A DNA stretch of 26,159 bases from a virus. The position numbers were made by a program, and so were the translations under genes. Positions 1 to 7,468 of this stretch are shown piece after piece. A model generated the notes under the pieces. That model worked only from the letters and a program-made list of their open reading frames with translations, searched no databases and was not told where the DNA came from. Each line of letters begins with the position of its first letter. Position 1 is the first letter of the stretch. The DNA lies in IMG/VR virus record IMGVR_UViG_3300034012_000044, positions 1 to 26,159 of that record; one strand, written 5' to 3'.

Positions 1-153
1 TAATAATTTAAAAAAAATCGACACTACGCAAGCGCAAGCACGCACCCGACTTTGTACAAAGTGGGTTTTTAGGGGGGGTTAGCCAAAAATAGGGAATTCC
101 CCTTGCGTGGCTACGCAAAAAGACGCACATTAGACGCAAAGGAGAGAACCGTC
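1..153. promoter_or_regulatory. Leader ahead of small terminase gene, with ACGCA repeats
   Basis: This 153-base segment carries no convincing gene. It opens with an AT-rich run. The pentamer ACGCA occurs on the + strand at 26-30, 40-44, 113-117, 123-127 and 134-138, the last three about one helical turn apart. TTGCGT (103-108) and ACGCAA (113-118) form a 6-bp inverted repeat around GGCT. A role as a packaging recognition site or an operator is inference; I cannot identify a promoter with confidence. Confidence 0.4.
46..70 (+). terminator. Hairpin with T-run, possible terminator
   Basis: A perfect 14-base palindrome, ACTTTGTACAAAGT (49-62), is extended by CC (46-47) and GG (64-65) across a G-G mismatch and followed by five T at 66-70. 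With a GTAC loop this resembles a weak intrinsic terminator for an upstream gene. The palindrome is also consistent with a dimeric-protein binding site, so the terminator call is tentative. Confidence 0.4.
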
Positions 154-627
154 ATGACCGCAAGAATTCCCGTTGAGATCCACCGCATTCACGGAACCAA
201 AGGAACGAAGGAAGGTGTATTCCTGCCAGAGGACTTAAAACGCAGGATTCCTTTTGCTGAGTGGGCAGATAACCCCAAATCGTTTACGCGCAAAAAGTTC
301 GTCAAGGAAACGGCTGATTATTTGTTCAGCGTGTATGGGATTGGCTCGGAGCAAGACCGGCATACGTTAATGATGCTTGCCGACCAGCTACAGATCTACA
401 TTGACGCAAGGTCGGCGATAGATACTCAGCCGCTTATTGTGGAGACTAACGCTGGTAAAACGTTTGCGCCCAATCCTTACATAAGCCTTGCAAATAAGGC
501 GATGGAGAATGCCATTAAACTTATGTCTGAGTTAGGACTAACACCAAAGTCTAGGTTGGCGGCTAATAAGCTCGATGACAACACGAAAATAAACGATTTC
601 CTGAAAGGGCCTAAGTTCGGAACATGA
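154..627 (+). CDS. terS: Terminase small subunit, P27-like
   Basis: DNA-recognition subunit of the packaging motor, which selects phage DNA and hands it to the large subunit. The 157-residue protein ends in a helical segment with LGLTPKSR at about 127-134, the C-terminal signature (GLTPxSR) of P27-type small terminases, and has a charged N-terminal half. The frame is open back to a TTG at 103, but the ATG at 154 is preceded at the right distance by GGAGAG (141-146), so I start there. The stop overlaps the large terminase start in ATGA. It lies directly in front of the large terminase gene, as is usual. The family call rests on the motif and the context. Confidence 0.85.
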   Translation: MTARIPVEIHRIHGTKGTKEGVFLPEDLKRRIPFAEWADNPKSFTRKKFVKETADYLFSVYGIGSEQDRHTLMMLADQLQIYIDARSAIDTQPLIVETNAGKTFAPNPYISLANKAMENAIKLMSELGLTPKSRLAANKLDDNTKINDFLKGPKFGT

Positions 628-2282
628 AACTAGAAGATGGGATTGAGTACGCTGTCAGCGTAGTAAAGGGTGATATTGACGCGTGTAGGAATGTGCGTCT
701 TGCCTGCCAGCGTTTCCTAAATCATTTGGAAAACAAGGAATGGGAATGGGTTTTTGATCCCGGTCCCGTGAATCACTTTCTACAGTTCACCGCACTTTGC
801 AAGCATGTAAAAGGTCAATGGGCTGGACATCCCGTCACGTTAGAACCTTTCCAGATTCTTATTATCTGTGCCATCTACGGATTCAGGAGTAAAAAAGACA
901 GGCAAAAGCGAATGGTGCAAGATGTCATTGTCTACATCCCGCGCAAGGCTGGTAAATCGACATTAACGGCGCTGATCGCACTTTATGAACTAGGCTTTGG
1001 CGAAGCTGGAGCCGAGGTTTACACGCTCGCTACTAACAGAGATCAGGCCTCAATTGTTTTCACGACGGCTAAGGGCTTCGTTGAGACAATGCCGAAAGAA
1101 CTCTCCGGTTTGTTTGTTCCCGGCAAGTTTACGATCACGAAGAACGGCGACAGCCAGAGCATGATGAAAGCTCTCTCCAGAGACACTAAAAAGACTGGAG
1201 ACGGGCTCAACCCTTCTTGCGCGATCATTGACGAGGCGAGCCAGATTGTCGACAGGAATGCGATTGAGGTCTTGCATTCGGGGATGGTATCTCGACTTAA
1301 TCCTCTTCGGCTATACATAACCACTGCGAGCTTTACAAGAGACACAAAGTTCTTTGAGGATTTTCAGGTGATGGAGCATATCCTCCATCAGGATGTTCCT
1401 GATAACCCGCGATGGTTTGGCCTTCTTTACTCTCTCGATGCCGGTGATGATTGGAGAGACGAAAAGGTATGGGCTAAAGCTAACCCGATGCACAATATCT
1501 CGGTCTCGCACGATGCAATTGTTGCTCGATGCGAAGAGGCGAAGATTAAGCCCGCTGCACTCAACGAGTTTCTCTGCAAAACGCTTAACGTTTATGTTTC
1601 GGCCGAAACCGCGTGGGTTGACCGCACACATTGGGATGAATCCGTAGGGCTGACAGAAAGAGAACCCGAAGCAGTATTTATAGGTTTTGACCTAGCGGCA
1701 ACACGAGATCTAAACGCTGTATGTACGTTAAAACGATTTGCCGAGGATGATTACGAAGCCGAGTGGAAGTTTTTTCTTCCCGAAGATGGCTTTGAGTTAT
1801 TGCCGACTCATTATCAAGATATTTTCAGACAAGCGATCAATTCGGGGATCTTGCACATCACGGAAGGTAACGTGATGGACGATAGAGAGATTTCGGCGTA
1901 TATTATTGGGCAAAGCCAGAAATACGACATAAAAGAGGTAGGCTACGACGCTTATAATGCTGCCGCTCTAGTAGCAAGGCTGTACGAAGTCGGAATGCCA
2001 GTTAAGAAAGTCGGTCAAGGAATGGCGGTGCTTTCTAACCCGTCGAAGCATGTCGAGCGACTCATTCTAAGCCACAAAATCAGACACGACGGAAACCCAT
2101 TCTTAGGACATCAACTGGGCAATTGCGAAGTGTTTACAGACGTTCAAGGCAACATCAAAGTCAAGAAAGCCGGTGTGGACCGTCACGCTAAGGTTGACGG
2201 GATTATTGCCTTGATTATTGCGATGCACTGTAGTCTAGACAATCCGATGCCGTCTGAATCGTACGGATTCAGAGTCTTTTGA
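624..2282 (+). CDS. terL: Terminase large subunit (ATPase and nuclease)
   Basis: Motor ATPase and endonuclease that cuts concatemeric DNA and drives it into the prohead through the portal. The 552-residue protein has the full set of motifs: an adenine-binding region near EPFQ (74-77), Walker A in IPRKAGKST (105-113), Walker B and catalytic glutamate in AIIDE (200-204), and a coupling motif ITTAS (232-236). The C-terminal RNase H-like nuclease has acidic residues in GFDLAATRD (D356), GYDAYN (D442) and KVDGI (D524 or so). The length is normal for the Terminase_1 / COG4626 group. It is translationally coupled to the small subunit by ATGA and reads into the portal gene. All key residues are present, so it should be active. 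Confidence 0.97.
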   Translation: MKLEDGIEYAVSVVKGDIDACRNVRLACQRFLNHLENKEWEWVFDPGPVNHFLQFTALCKHVKGQWAGHPVTLEPFQILIICAIYGFRSKKDRQKRMVQDVIVYIPRKAGKSTLTALIALYELGFGEAGAEVYTLATNRDQASIVFTTAKGFVETMPKELSGLFVPGKFTITKNGDSQSMMKALSRDTKKTGDGLNPSCAIIDEASQIVDRNAIEVLHSGMVSRLNPLRLYITTASFTRDTKFFEDFQVMEHILHQDVPDNPRWFGLLYSLDAGDDWRDEKVWAKANPMHNISVSHDAIVARCEEAKIKPAALNEFLCKTLNVYVSAETAWVDRTHWDESVGLTEREPEAVFIGFDLAATRDLNAVCTLKRFAEDDYEAEWKFFLPEDGFELLPTHYQDIFRQAINSGILHITEGNVMDDREISAYIIGQSQKYDIKEVGYDAYNAAALVARLYEVGMPVKKVGQGMAVLSNPSKHVERLILSHKIRHDGNPFLGHQLGNCEVFTDVQGNIKVKKAGVDRHAKVDGIIALIIAMHCSLDNPMPSESYGFRVF

Positions 2283-2290
2283 GGATAAAA

Positions 2291-3685
2291 ATGGGCTTAT
2301 TCGACGTATTTAAGCGTAAAACAAAGGCCGAAAGTAACTCTTTATTCGGGAATAGCGTCCTCGGAAACAACGTCATGCTCCGAGGTAAGGGGCAGGGCTA
2401 CGGATCTAATCAATTACTGTACGTTACGACCTCTGCGGTTAATGAGGCAGGGCGAACTGTCGATATAACGACACTTGCTAGAAACTCGACGGTTATGGCT
2501 TGCGTGGGGGCAAAAGCACGTTCTCTTGCTCAGCTGCCCGTCAAAATCATGTCGAAGCAAGCTGACGGCACGTTTGTAGACACGCAGACCGATCCGACTG
2601 TTCCCGAGCGCGAAAAAAGCCGAGCAGCAAGCGTTCTTAACCTTCTTGCGAATCCTAATAACTTCCAGAGTCAATACGAGTTCTGGTATCAGTTCACAAT
2701 GTGGCATGAGCTTGCCGGTGAGACTTTCGTATTACTCTGGAGAAAAGACGCGCAGGAGCCGACGCAGATTCCGCTTGAAATGTACGTCTTAGACTCGACG
2801 CTAATCGTGCCGAGGATCTCAGAGACGCGCTATCCCTTCTACACGCTTACCAGTTCGTCTTACGGCTTCAATAAAGACGAGCCGCTCAAGTATTTTCAGG
2901 TTATGCACACGAAGAGCGAGCCGTGGCAAGGCTCCAGTTCGTTCAACCGTTTGCAAGCTGTCGAGTTGGTTTCCTTAGATCAGGATATTGATCTCTACTC
3001 CAACTTCATCATGCTTAACGGTGCGAAACCCTCTGGTTTGTTCCGTACTGAGCAAGTCATCCCCGACTCAAAGTTCAAAGAGATTGCATCCCGTCTTAAA
3101 GAAGCGTGGACCAACATGCTTAACAGCCAGCCATCGGATCAAAGTAAGCCGGGGCAGTCTATGCTGTTAGATCAAGGCATGACCTACGAAGCAATCAAGC
3201 CTCTGACGCTTCAGGATGTGGATGCAAGAGAGCTTAAGAAACAAACAATGACGCGTATCTGTGGATTGTTTGGTGTACCTCCTGCAATGATCGGAGTCGG
3301 CGAGTCGAAGTACAACAATACCCAAACGATGCTTGATGAGTTCTACAAGTCAACGATGATGCCGTTCATTACGAACGTTGAGCAGCGGTTAAAATTGTCG
3401 CTGTTAAAGGGCTTCCCCAATCTGCACGTTCAGTTTCAGACGCAAGACTTCCTAAAGGGCGCTCCGCTAGATCAGATGAATTATGTCGTTGCAGGAGTCA
3501 AGAATGGGATTCTTACGCAGAATGAGGCCCGCGAATATCTGGGACTTAATTCTCTCGATGGTGCTGATGATCTGTTGCTTGCCGCTAGTGGCGATAGCGC
3601 TATTCCCGGCAGTTCTCCACAAGACACTGGAGGTGGTGGAAACCTTAAGGTGGTGGGTAAAACAGGCAGAGCCGGAAATGCTTAA
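2291..3685 (+). CDS. Portal protein, HK97 family
   Basis: Dodecameric ring at one capsid vertex through which DNA enters and leaves, and the docking site for the terminase and the connector. The 464 residues contain the typical portal regions: ARSLAQLPVKIM near the N-terminus, a FWYQFTMWHELAGETFVLLW segment, GVPPAMIGVGESKYNN around 328-343, and a C-terminal ILTQNEAREYLGL helix. The ATG at 2291 follows GAGG (2281-2284) by six bases and is preferred to an in-frame TTG at 2279. The gene starts eight bases after the terL stop. The last residues are Gly/Lys-rich and probably disordered. Confidence 0.95.
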   Translation: MGLFDVFKRKTKAESNSLFGNSVLGNNVMLRGKGQGYGSNQLLYVTTSAVNEAGRTVDITTLARNSTVMACVGAKARSLAQLPVKIMSKQADGTFVDTQTDPTVPEREKSRAASVLNLLANPNNFQSQYEFWYQFTMWHELAGETFVLLWRKDAQEPTQIPLEMYVLDSTLIVPRISETRYPFYTLTSSSYGFNKDEPLKYFQVMHTKSEPWQGSSSFNRLQAVELVSLDQDIDLYSNFIMLNGAKPSGLFRTEQVIPDSKFKEIASRLKEAWTNMLNSQPSDQSKPGQSMLLDQGMTYEAIKPLTLQDVDARELKKQTMTRICGLFGVPPAMIGVGESKYNNTQTMLDEFYKSTMMPFITNVEQRLKLSLLKGFPNLHVQFQTQDFLKGAPLDQMNYVVAGVKNGILTQNEAREYLGLNSLDGADDLLLAASGDSAIPGSSPQDTGGGGNLKVVGKTGRAGNA

Positions 3686-3794
3686 GGAACTGTTAGAGAA
3701 ACTCAAGGCCGCGGCAGACAAGAGAAAGCCAAAGCCTAAGTTGGTAGACGGAATGCAACAAACAAAAGAAAAGATATGGGAAAAATTAGGGTAG
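3678..3794 (+). CDS. Tiny Lys-rich helical ORF, unknown
   Basis: A 38-residue open frame, MLKELLEKLKAAADKRKPKP then a short tail ending KIWEKLG. It overlaps the portal stop by eight bases and the next gene by nineteen, the tight packing expected of a translated gene in this genome. The composition (Leu, Lys, Glu heptads, then a Lys-Pro stretch) suggests a short amphipathic helix and a basic tail. I see no clear Shine-Dalgarno sequence. Its function is unknown, and it could be a non-coding by-product of the frame. Confidence 0.45.
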   Translation: MLKELLEKLKAAADKRKPKPKLVDGMQQTKEKIWEKLG

Positions 3795-4270
3795 TTATTG
3801 GGGCTTCTTGCTCCGGCAAGTCTACCTATATTAAAAAAGTAAAAGCGCCGGACGATGTAGTTGTTGATTTTGATGCTCTTGCAAAGGCTTTAGGGTCATC
3901 TGTAAGCCATAAATCAACAGGCGACATAAGAGAAGTGGCTTTTGCTGTGCGTGATGCCGCTATACGAAAAGTGATGCAAGGCGTAAAATTTGACGCATAT
4001 ATTATCCACACAAATCCAAAACAAGAACATATTCATTTGTATCGTGACCAAAATGTGGAATTTATTTTAATTGATCCCGGAATTGAAGTGTGTTTAGAAA
4101 GAGCAAAAGAAAGACCAAAGGGAACTAAAGAATCAATTGTTAAGTGGTATCAATCGCCTCCTTATGTCATACAAGAAATGGGTTTAGCCCCAATAAATTC
4201 AGATGATGCGCTTTTGCATTCCGCGCAAAGGATTTTACAGAGTAGTTCCAGTTCATTTAGATTTATGTGA
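3776..4270 (+). CDS. P-loop kinase-like ATPase (zeta/AAA_33 type)
   Basis: A 164-residue single-domain P-loop protein. GASCSGKST at 9-17 is a clear Walker A. DFD at 31-33 is the usual second-strand acidic motif of small nucleoside/nucleotide and polynucleotide kinases. ERAKERPKGTK (108-118) looks like an arginine-bearing lid, and FILIDP (96-101) like the strand before it. This fold covers zeta toxins, polynucleotide kinases and other small-molecule kinases, and the substrate cannot be read from sequence. It sits between the portal and protease genes, where the head needs no kinase, and its base composition is AT-richer than its neighbours (19 G/C in 4081-4140 against 38 in 4321-4380). That suggests an acquired cargo gene. 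Confidence 0.75.
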   Translation: MGKIRVVIGASCSGKSTYIKKVKAPDDVVVDFDALAKALGSSVSHKSTGDIREVAFAVRDAAIRKVMQGVKFDAYIIHTNPKQEHIHLYRDQNVEFILIDPGIEVCLERAKERPKGTKESIVKWYQSPPYVIQEMGLAPINSDDALLHSAQRILQSSSSSFRFM

Positions 4271-4277
4271 GGTTCGC

Positions 4278-5039
4278 ATGAAAAACGTGACGTTTTTTTA
4301 CGAAGCTAAGGTCGAATTAGGCCGCAAAGCTGACGAGGCAACGGGCGAGCCCACGGGTGAAATCGAAGCCACCCTTACGACGTGGGGCGCGAGAGAAGGC
4401 GCAGACGGTCGACGGTTCTTTTACACACCCGAGGCTTTCGAGGCGTGGCACGAGATGTGGATGGAAGCAGGAAGGCCACTTCCTATGTATTTTCAACACT
4501 CCTCAGACATGATGCCTGTCGGTGAGTGGTCGAAGTTCGATATTACGGACGAAGGCATGACCGGCACAGGAAAGATCTTCCTGAACACCACTTCCGGGTC
4601 TGATCTTTATACGATCATGAAGGAAAGCCCGCGGATGGTTGGCGGCGTTTCTGTCGGCGCTTATGCAGATGAGTATCAAATGGTTGATGAGAATGGCGAG
4701 CCCACAGACGATCCAGACATGTTCTTTCAGATCGTCAAAGGTGGTCTGGCCGAGGTTTCTATCGTGATGCAGCCTAATAATCCGAAGGCTGAGATCAGCA
4801 AACTTGAATACTGGATGGACAACAAGCCCAATCCGAGAGTGATCGAGAAGGCCCTGCGTGATGCTGGACTTTCAAGAAAGGATGCCACCGCTGCATCCGC
4901 ATTGCTGAAACAGATTATTGAACAACGTGATGTTGAATCTGTTAAGCAACCCGCTAACCCGAGTGATTCGGACGCAGCGGTGAAACTGCTAGAGGCACTC
5001 GAATACCGCGAGCTGCTGAAAGCAATCGCAACCCGTTAG
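4278..5039 (+). CDS. Prohead maturation protease, HK97 gp4-like (U35/S78 type)
   Basis: Serine protease that is packaged in the procapsid and removes the capsid protein's N-terminal scaffold domain before expansion. The 253 residues show the two recognisable active-site segments: a histidine in YFQHSSDMMPVGEW (H74) and a serine in GGVSVGAY (S125). GGLAEVSIVMQPNNPKA (155-171) is the strand after the catalytic core. The C-terminal part has a KALRDAGLSRKDA helix (191-203) also common in this family. The ATG at 4278 follows GTGAGG (4267-4272). The frame is open upstream to 4203, but that part overlaps the kinase gene and lacks a good ribosome site. It lies just before the capsid genes, as expected. 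Confidence 0.93.
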   Translation: MKNVTFFYEAKVELGRKADEATGEPTGEIEATLTTWGAREGADGRRFFYTPEAFEAWHEMWMEAGRPLPMYFQHSSDMMPVGEWSKFDITDEGMTGTGKIFLNTTSGSDLYTIMKESPRMVGGVSVGAYADEYQMVDENGEPTDDPDMFFQIVKGGLAEVSIVMQPNNPKAEISKLEYWMDNKPNPRVIEKALRDAGLSRKDATAASALLKQIIEQRDVESVKQPANPSDSDAAVKLLEALEYRELLKAIATR

Positions 5040-5050
5040 GAGATTTTAAA

Positions 5051-6400
5051 ATGTTGGAAAAAGTCATTGAAAAACTGGATGCAATCGAAGCATCTAGCGC
5101 TGCAAAACTTGCAGAAACCGCACAGGCTGTCGAGGCAAAAGTTGCCGAAGCTGTCGAGTCGCTTAAGACCGAAACCGAAGCAAAGATTGCCGCTTTAGAG
5201 GCAAAAGTTGCCGCTCCTTCTATCATCCGTCCTATTCACAAGACCGTTCGTGGCGAGGCAAATCGTCGCTTTAAGGACGTTCTTAAGGAATACATGAAGG
5301 CCGGTAACAACATCGAGCGCGAAGTCAAGATCTTTGAATCTGTTGACCAGTGCGAAGCGTACATCAAGGAAGCCTCGGCTCTTACGGGTTCAGGTTACGA
5401 CGTTGGCGGCCGTACAGCTTACGATCCCGTGTTCGCTGCAAAGCGTCTCGGAAATCCCTTGATGGATCTGTCGCGTATCGTTGCAACTGACGGTTCGGCT
5501 TATCAGTTCCGCGTCAAGACCGGCAATGCAGGCGCTCAGTGGGGCTACACCGTTCAGAATAACGGCGCACCCACGACTGAAGCCACAAGCATTTGGCAAG
5601 TCATCCTTAAGGACTTGAACGCTCAGTTCCCCATCCGTACGGCAGCACTTGATGACATCGACGGCCTTGAGGCTAACGTTGTTGACGATATGCTGATGGA
5701 GTTCCAGCAGGCAATGGCAACCTCGATGATCCAGAATAACGATCAGTCGGGAACCGGAACCTCTGTAACGACGGGGGGCGCTGATGGTCTGCGCGGTTTG
5801 GATCAGTACGCTGGCGCTAATGCAACCTACACGGGCGGCTCTTGCTCGACGGCTGCTTTTGGTACGTCTGGAACTGCAACGACCAACGGTTTGCACTCGC
5901 TTGCTACCTATGACCAGCTCACGACAAACGCCAACACGGTTGCCGCAAATAATGTGAACTACAAAGACGTAGTGAACTTTATTTACAGCCTGCCACAGCA
6001 GTATTGGACACCGACAGCAGCGTTCATGATTAACCCGATCCTTCTTCAGGGCATCCGTGGGTTAGTCGATCTGCAAGGCCGTCCGATCTACATCGACGGT
6101 TTATCACGCACTGATGGCATCGTTGGTGAGTTGCTCGGCTTCAAGGTTGCAGTCAACAAGTACCTTGATAACCCCAGCCAGCCCACCACCGGCGCAGCAG
6201 GAACTACGTCCTACTATCCGATGTATTTCGGCGACTGGCAGCAGTTCCACACCATCGTCATGCGTCTCTCGATGGTTCTCAGGAGATACGACCAGACAGT
6301 TCCGGGATCTATAACATTCTATGGCGAGACTCGTGCAGCTACTTCGGTGCGCGATCCTAACGCTGGTGTGCGTTATCGTTCGACCGGTACGGCTGCTTGA
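5051..6400 (+). CDS. Major capsid protein 1, HK97 fold with delta domain
   Basis: Main shell protein. The 449 residues split into an Ala/Glu/Lys-rich coiled-coil-like N-terminus (about 1-55), a linker to about 105, and the HK97-fold shell domain from EASALTGSG (107) to the end. The N-terminal part corresponds to the delta (scaffold) domain that the protease removes in this family; the cleavage site cannot be placed from sequence alone. A strong TTAGGAGA ribosome site overlaps the protease stop. Shell-domain landmarks include WGYTV (164-168), FPIRTAALDDIDG (193-205) and PGSITFYGETR near the C-terminus. The following gene is a paralogue. Confidence 0.93.
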   Translation: MLEKVIEKLDAIEASSAAKLAETAQAVEAKVAEAVESLKTETEAKIAALEAKVAAPSIIRPIHKTVRGEANRRFKDVLKEYMKAGNNIEREVKIFESVDQCEAYIKEASALTGSGYDVGGRTAYDPVFAAKRLGNPLMDLSRIVATDGSAYQFRVKTGNAGAQWGYTVQNNGAPTTEATSIWQVILKDLNAQFPIRTAALDDIDGLEANVVDDMLMEFQQAMATSMIQNNDQSGTGTSVTTGGADGLRGLDQYAGANATYTGGSCSTAAFGTSGTATTNGLHSLATYDQLTTNANTVAANNVNYKDVVNFIYSLPQQYWTPTAAFMINPILLQGIRGLVDLQGRPIYIDGLSRTDGIVGELLGFKVAVNKYLDNPSQPTTGAAGTTSYYPMYFGDWQQFHTIVMRLSMVLRRYDQTVPGSITFYGETRAATSVRDPNAGVRYRSTGTAA

Positions 6401-6404
6401 TCAA

Positions 6405-6422
6405 AGAGGGCGCAAGCCCTCT
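6405..6422 (+). promoter_or_regulatory. GNRA-loop hairpin between the two capsid genes
   Basis: AGAGGGC (6405-6411), loop GCAA (6412-6415) and GCCCTCT (6416-6422) form a perfect 7-bp stem capped by a GNRA tetraloop, five bases after the stop of capsid gene 1. It is followed by CCCTTTTGG, too weak a T-run for a strong terminator. It may end a fraction of transcripts or protect the 3' end of capsid gene 1 mRNA, lowering expression of the second gene. The structure is direct; the role is inference. Confidence 0.6.
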
Positions 6423-6438
6423 CCCTTTTGGAGAGACT

Positions 6439-7467
6439 ATGAAACAGGTGATTTTGGAAGGCTTGAAAGAGGCTCTCCACGAGGGCAAAAGCACTGTCAA
6501 CCTCTCGGAAGCCTCAGCCCTAACCGGCTCAGGCAGCGGGGTTGGCGGTCGCGTATACAACGAAGATGTTTTTGCATCCCTTCGTTACTGGAACCCTTTT
6601 CGGGTTTATGCAAATCAGACAATGACGGCAGACTCGGATATTCAGTTTGTCGTTAAGACGGGTAACGCTGCGAACTCCACCAACCCGTGGGGATATACAG
6701 TCAACGCCAACTCAGGCTCGCCCAACATTGCCACATCCATTTGGCAGCTTCCGATGCGTGTTATTTCCGCTCAGATGCCAATCAGGGCAGCAGCGATGGA
6801 TGACATCAACGGATTAGACGCTGCACTTGTTGAAGATCTCGCAATGGAATTTAGCCAGATCGAAGCCGCGTCAATGGCAATCAATAACGATCAGGCAGGC
6901 TCAACAACAACCTCCACAGGCGCTACAAACGGTCTTAGAGGCTTGAAAATGTACGCTGGCACTGCTGGATCATCCGCTGCTTACGGAACGTCAGGAACGG
7001 CTATAACGGCTGGCATACACACACTTAATACCGTGGGTTATACCCACTCAGGCGGCATTGAGTGGGAAAGCCTTGTAGATGTTGCTAGTGCCCTCCCCGG
7101 TCAGTTTTGGAGAATGCCCGGAACTGCGTGGATGATGCACCCGACAGCTATTGCAACGCTGAGGGAATACGCTCACGGTGGTAATTCTTATGCGCTTGTT
7201 GAGACAGGCGAGAAAGACGAAGGCCCCGGTGTAAATATTATGGGCTGGCCGGTCATTGCTAATCCTTATTTGGATGCTCCCGCAATCGGTGCTTCTCCGA
7301 TTTATCTTGCAAACTGGCCGCGGTTTATGTGGATCGTCGATCATTCAGAGATGACGCTTCAGAGAATGGAGCAGACCCAGCCCGGAACGATTACGATATA
7401 TGCTGAGAAGCGGATGGTCTCGACCGTTCGTGATGTAACTGCCGGTGTACGTTTGATCGGAACCTAA
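6439..7467 (+). CDS. Second HK97-fold capsid protein (paralogue, no delta domain)
   Basis: A 342-residue protein clearly homologous to the preceding capsid protein. EASALTGSG recurs at 24-32, WGYTV at 84-88, and residues 99-152 match 31 of 54 positions with residues 179-232 of capsid protein 1 by hand count. The C-terminal PGTITIYAEKR also matches. It has only 23 residues before the shared region against about 106, so the coiled-coil delta domain is absent. I start at the ATG at 6439 because GGAGAG (6430-6435) precedes it; a TTG at 6397 overlaps the previous stop but has no comparable site. It could be a vertex (penton) protein, a minor shell subunit or a separately regulated alternative shell protein. 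Confidence 0.88.
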   Translation: MKQVILEGLKEALHEGKSTVNLSEASALTGSGSGVGGRVYNEDVFASLRYWNPFRVYANQTMTADSDIQFVVKTGNAANSTNPWGYTVNANSGSPNIATSIWQLPMRVISAQMPIRAAAMDDINGLDAALVEDLAMEFSQIEAASMAINNDQAGSTTTSTGATNGLRGLKMYAGTAGSSAAYGTSGTAITAGIHTLNTVGYTHSGGIEWESLVDVASALPGQFWRMPGTAWMMHPTAIATLREYAHGGNSYALVETGEKDEGPGVNIMGWPVIANPYLDAPAIGASPIYLANWPRFMWIVDHSEMTLQRMEQTQPGTITIYAEKRMVSTVRDVTAGVRLIGT

Positions 7468-7468
7468 G

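Noticed and set aside
50-64. 13-base match (TTGTACAAAGTGG) to a cloning-vector recombination site (Gateway attB2)
   Set aside because: The flanking bases do not match the vector site, and the string is explained by the local palindrome with a T-run. No other vector sequence is seen.
103-153. Small terminase start at TTG 103
   Set aside because: The ATG at 154 has a well-placed GGAGAG, while the upstream part is repetitive and lies in the ACGCA cluster.
3483-3677. Longer version of the tiny ORF beginning inside the portal gene
   Set aside because: Its first 65 codons are out of frame within the portal coding sequence; only the part from 3678 is plausible.
4203-4277. Protease start at 4203, upstream of 4278
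   Set aside because: The extension lies inside the kinase gene, has no good ribosome site and is unlike family N-termini; GTGAGG precedes 4278.
5390-5896. Minus-strand open frame of 168 residues inside capsid gene 1
   Set aside because: Lies entirely within a certain capsid gene, has no recognisable motif and no gene-like context.
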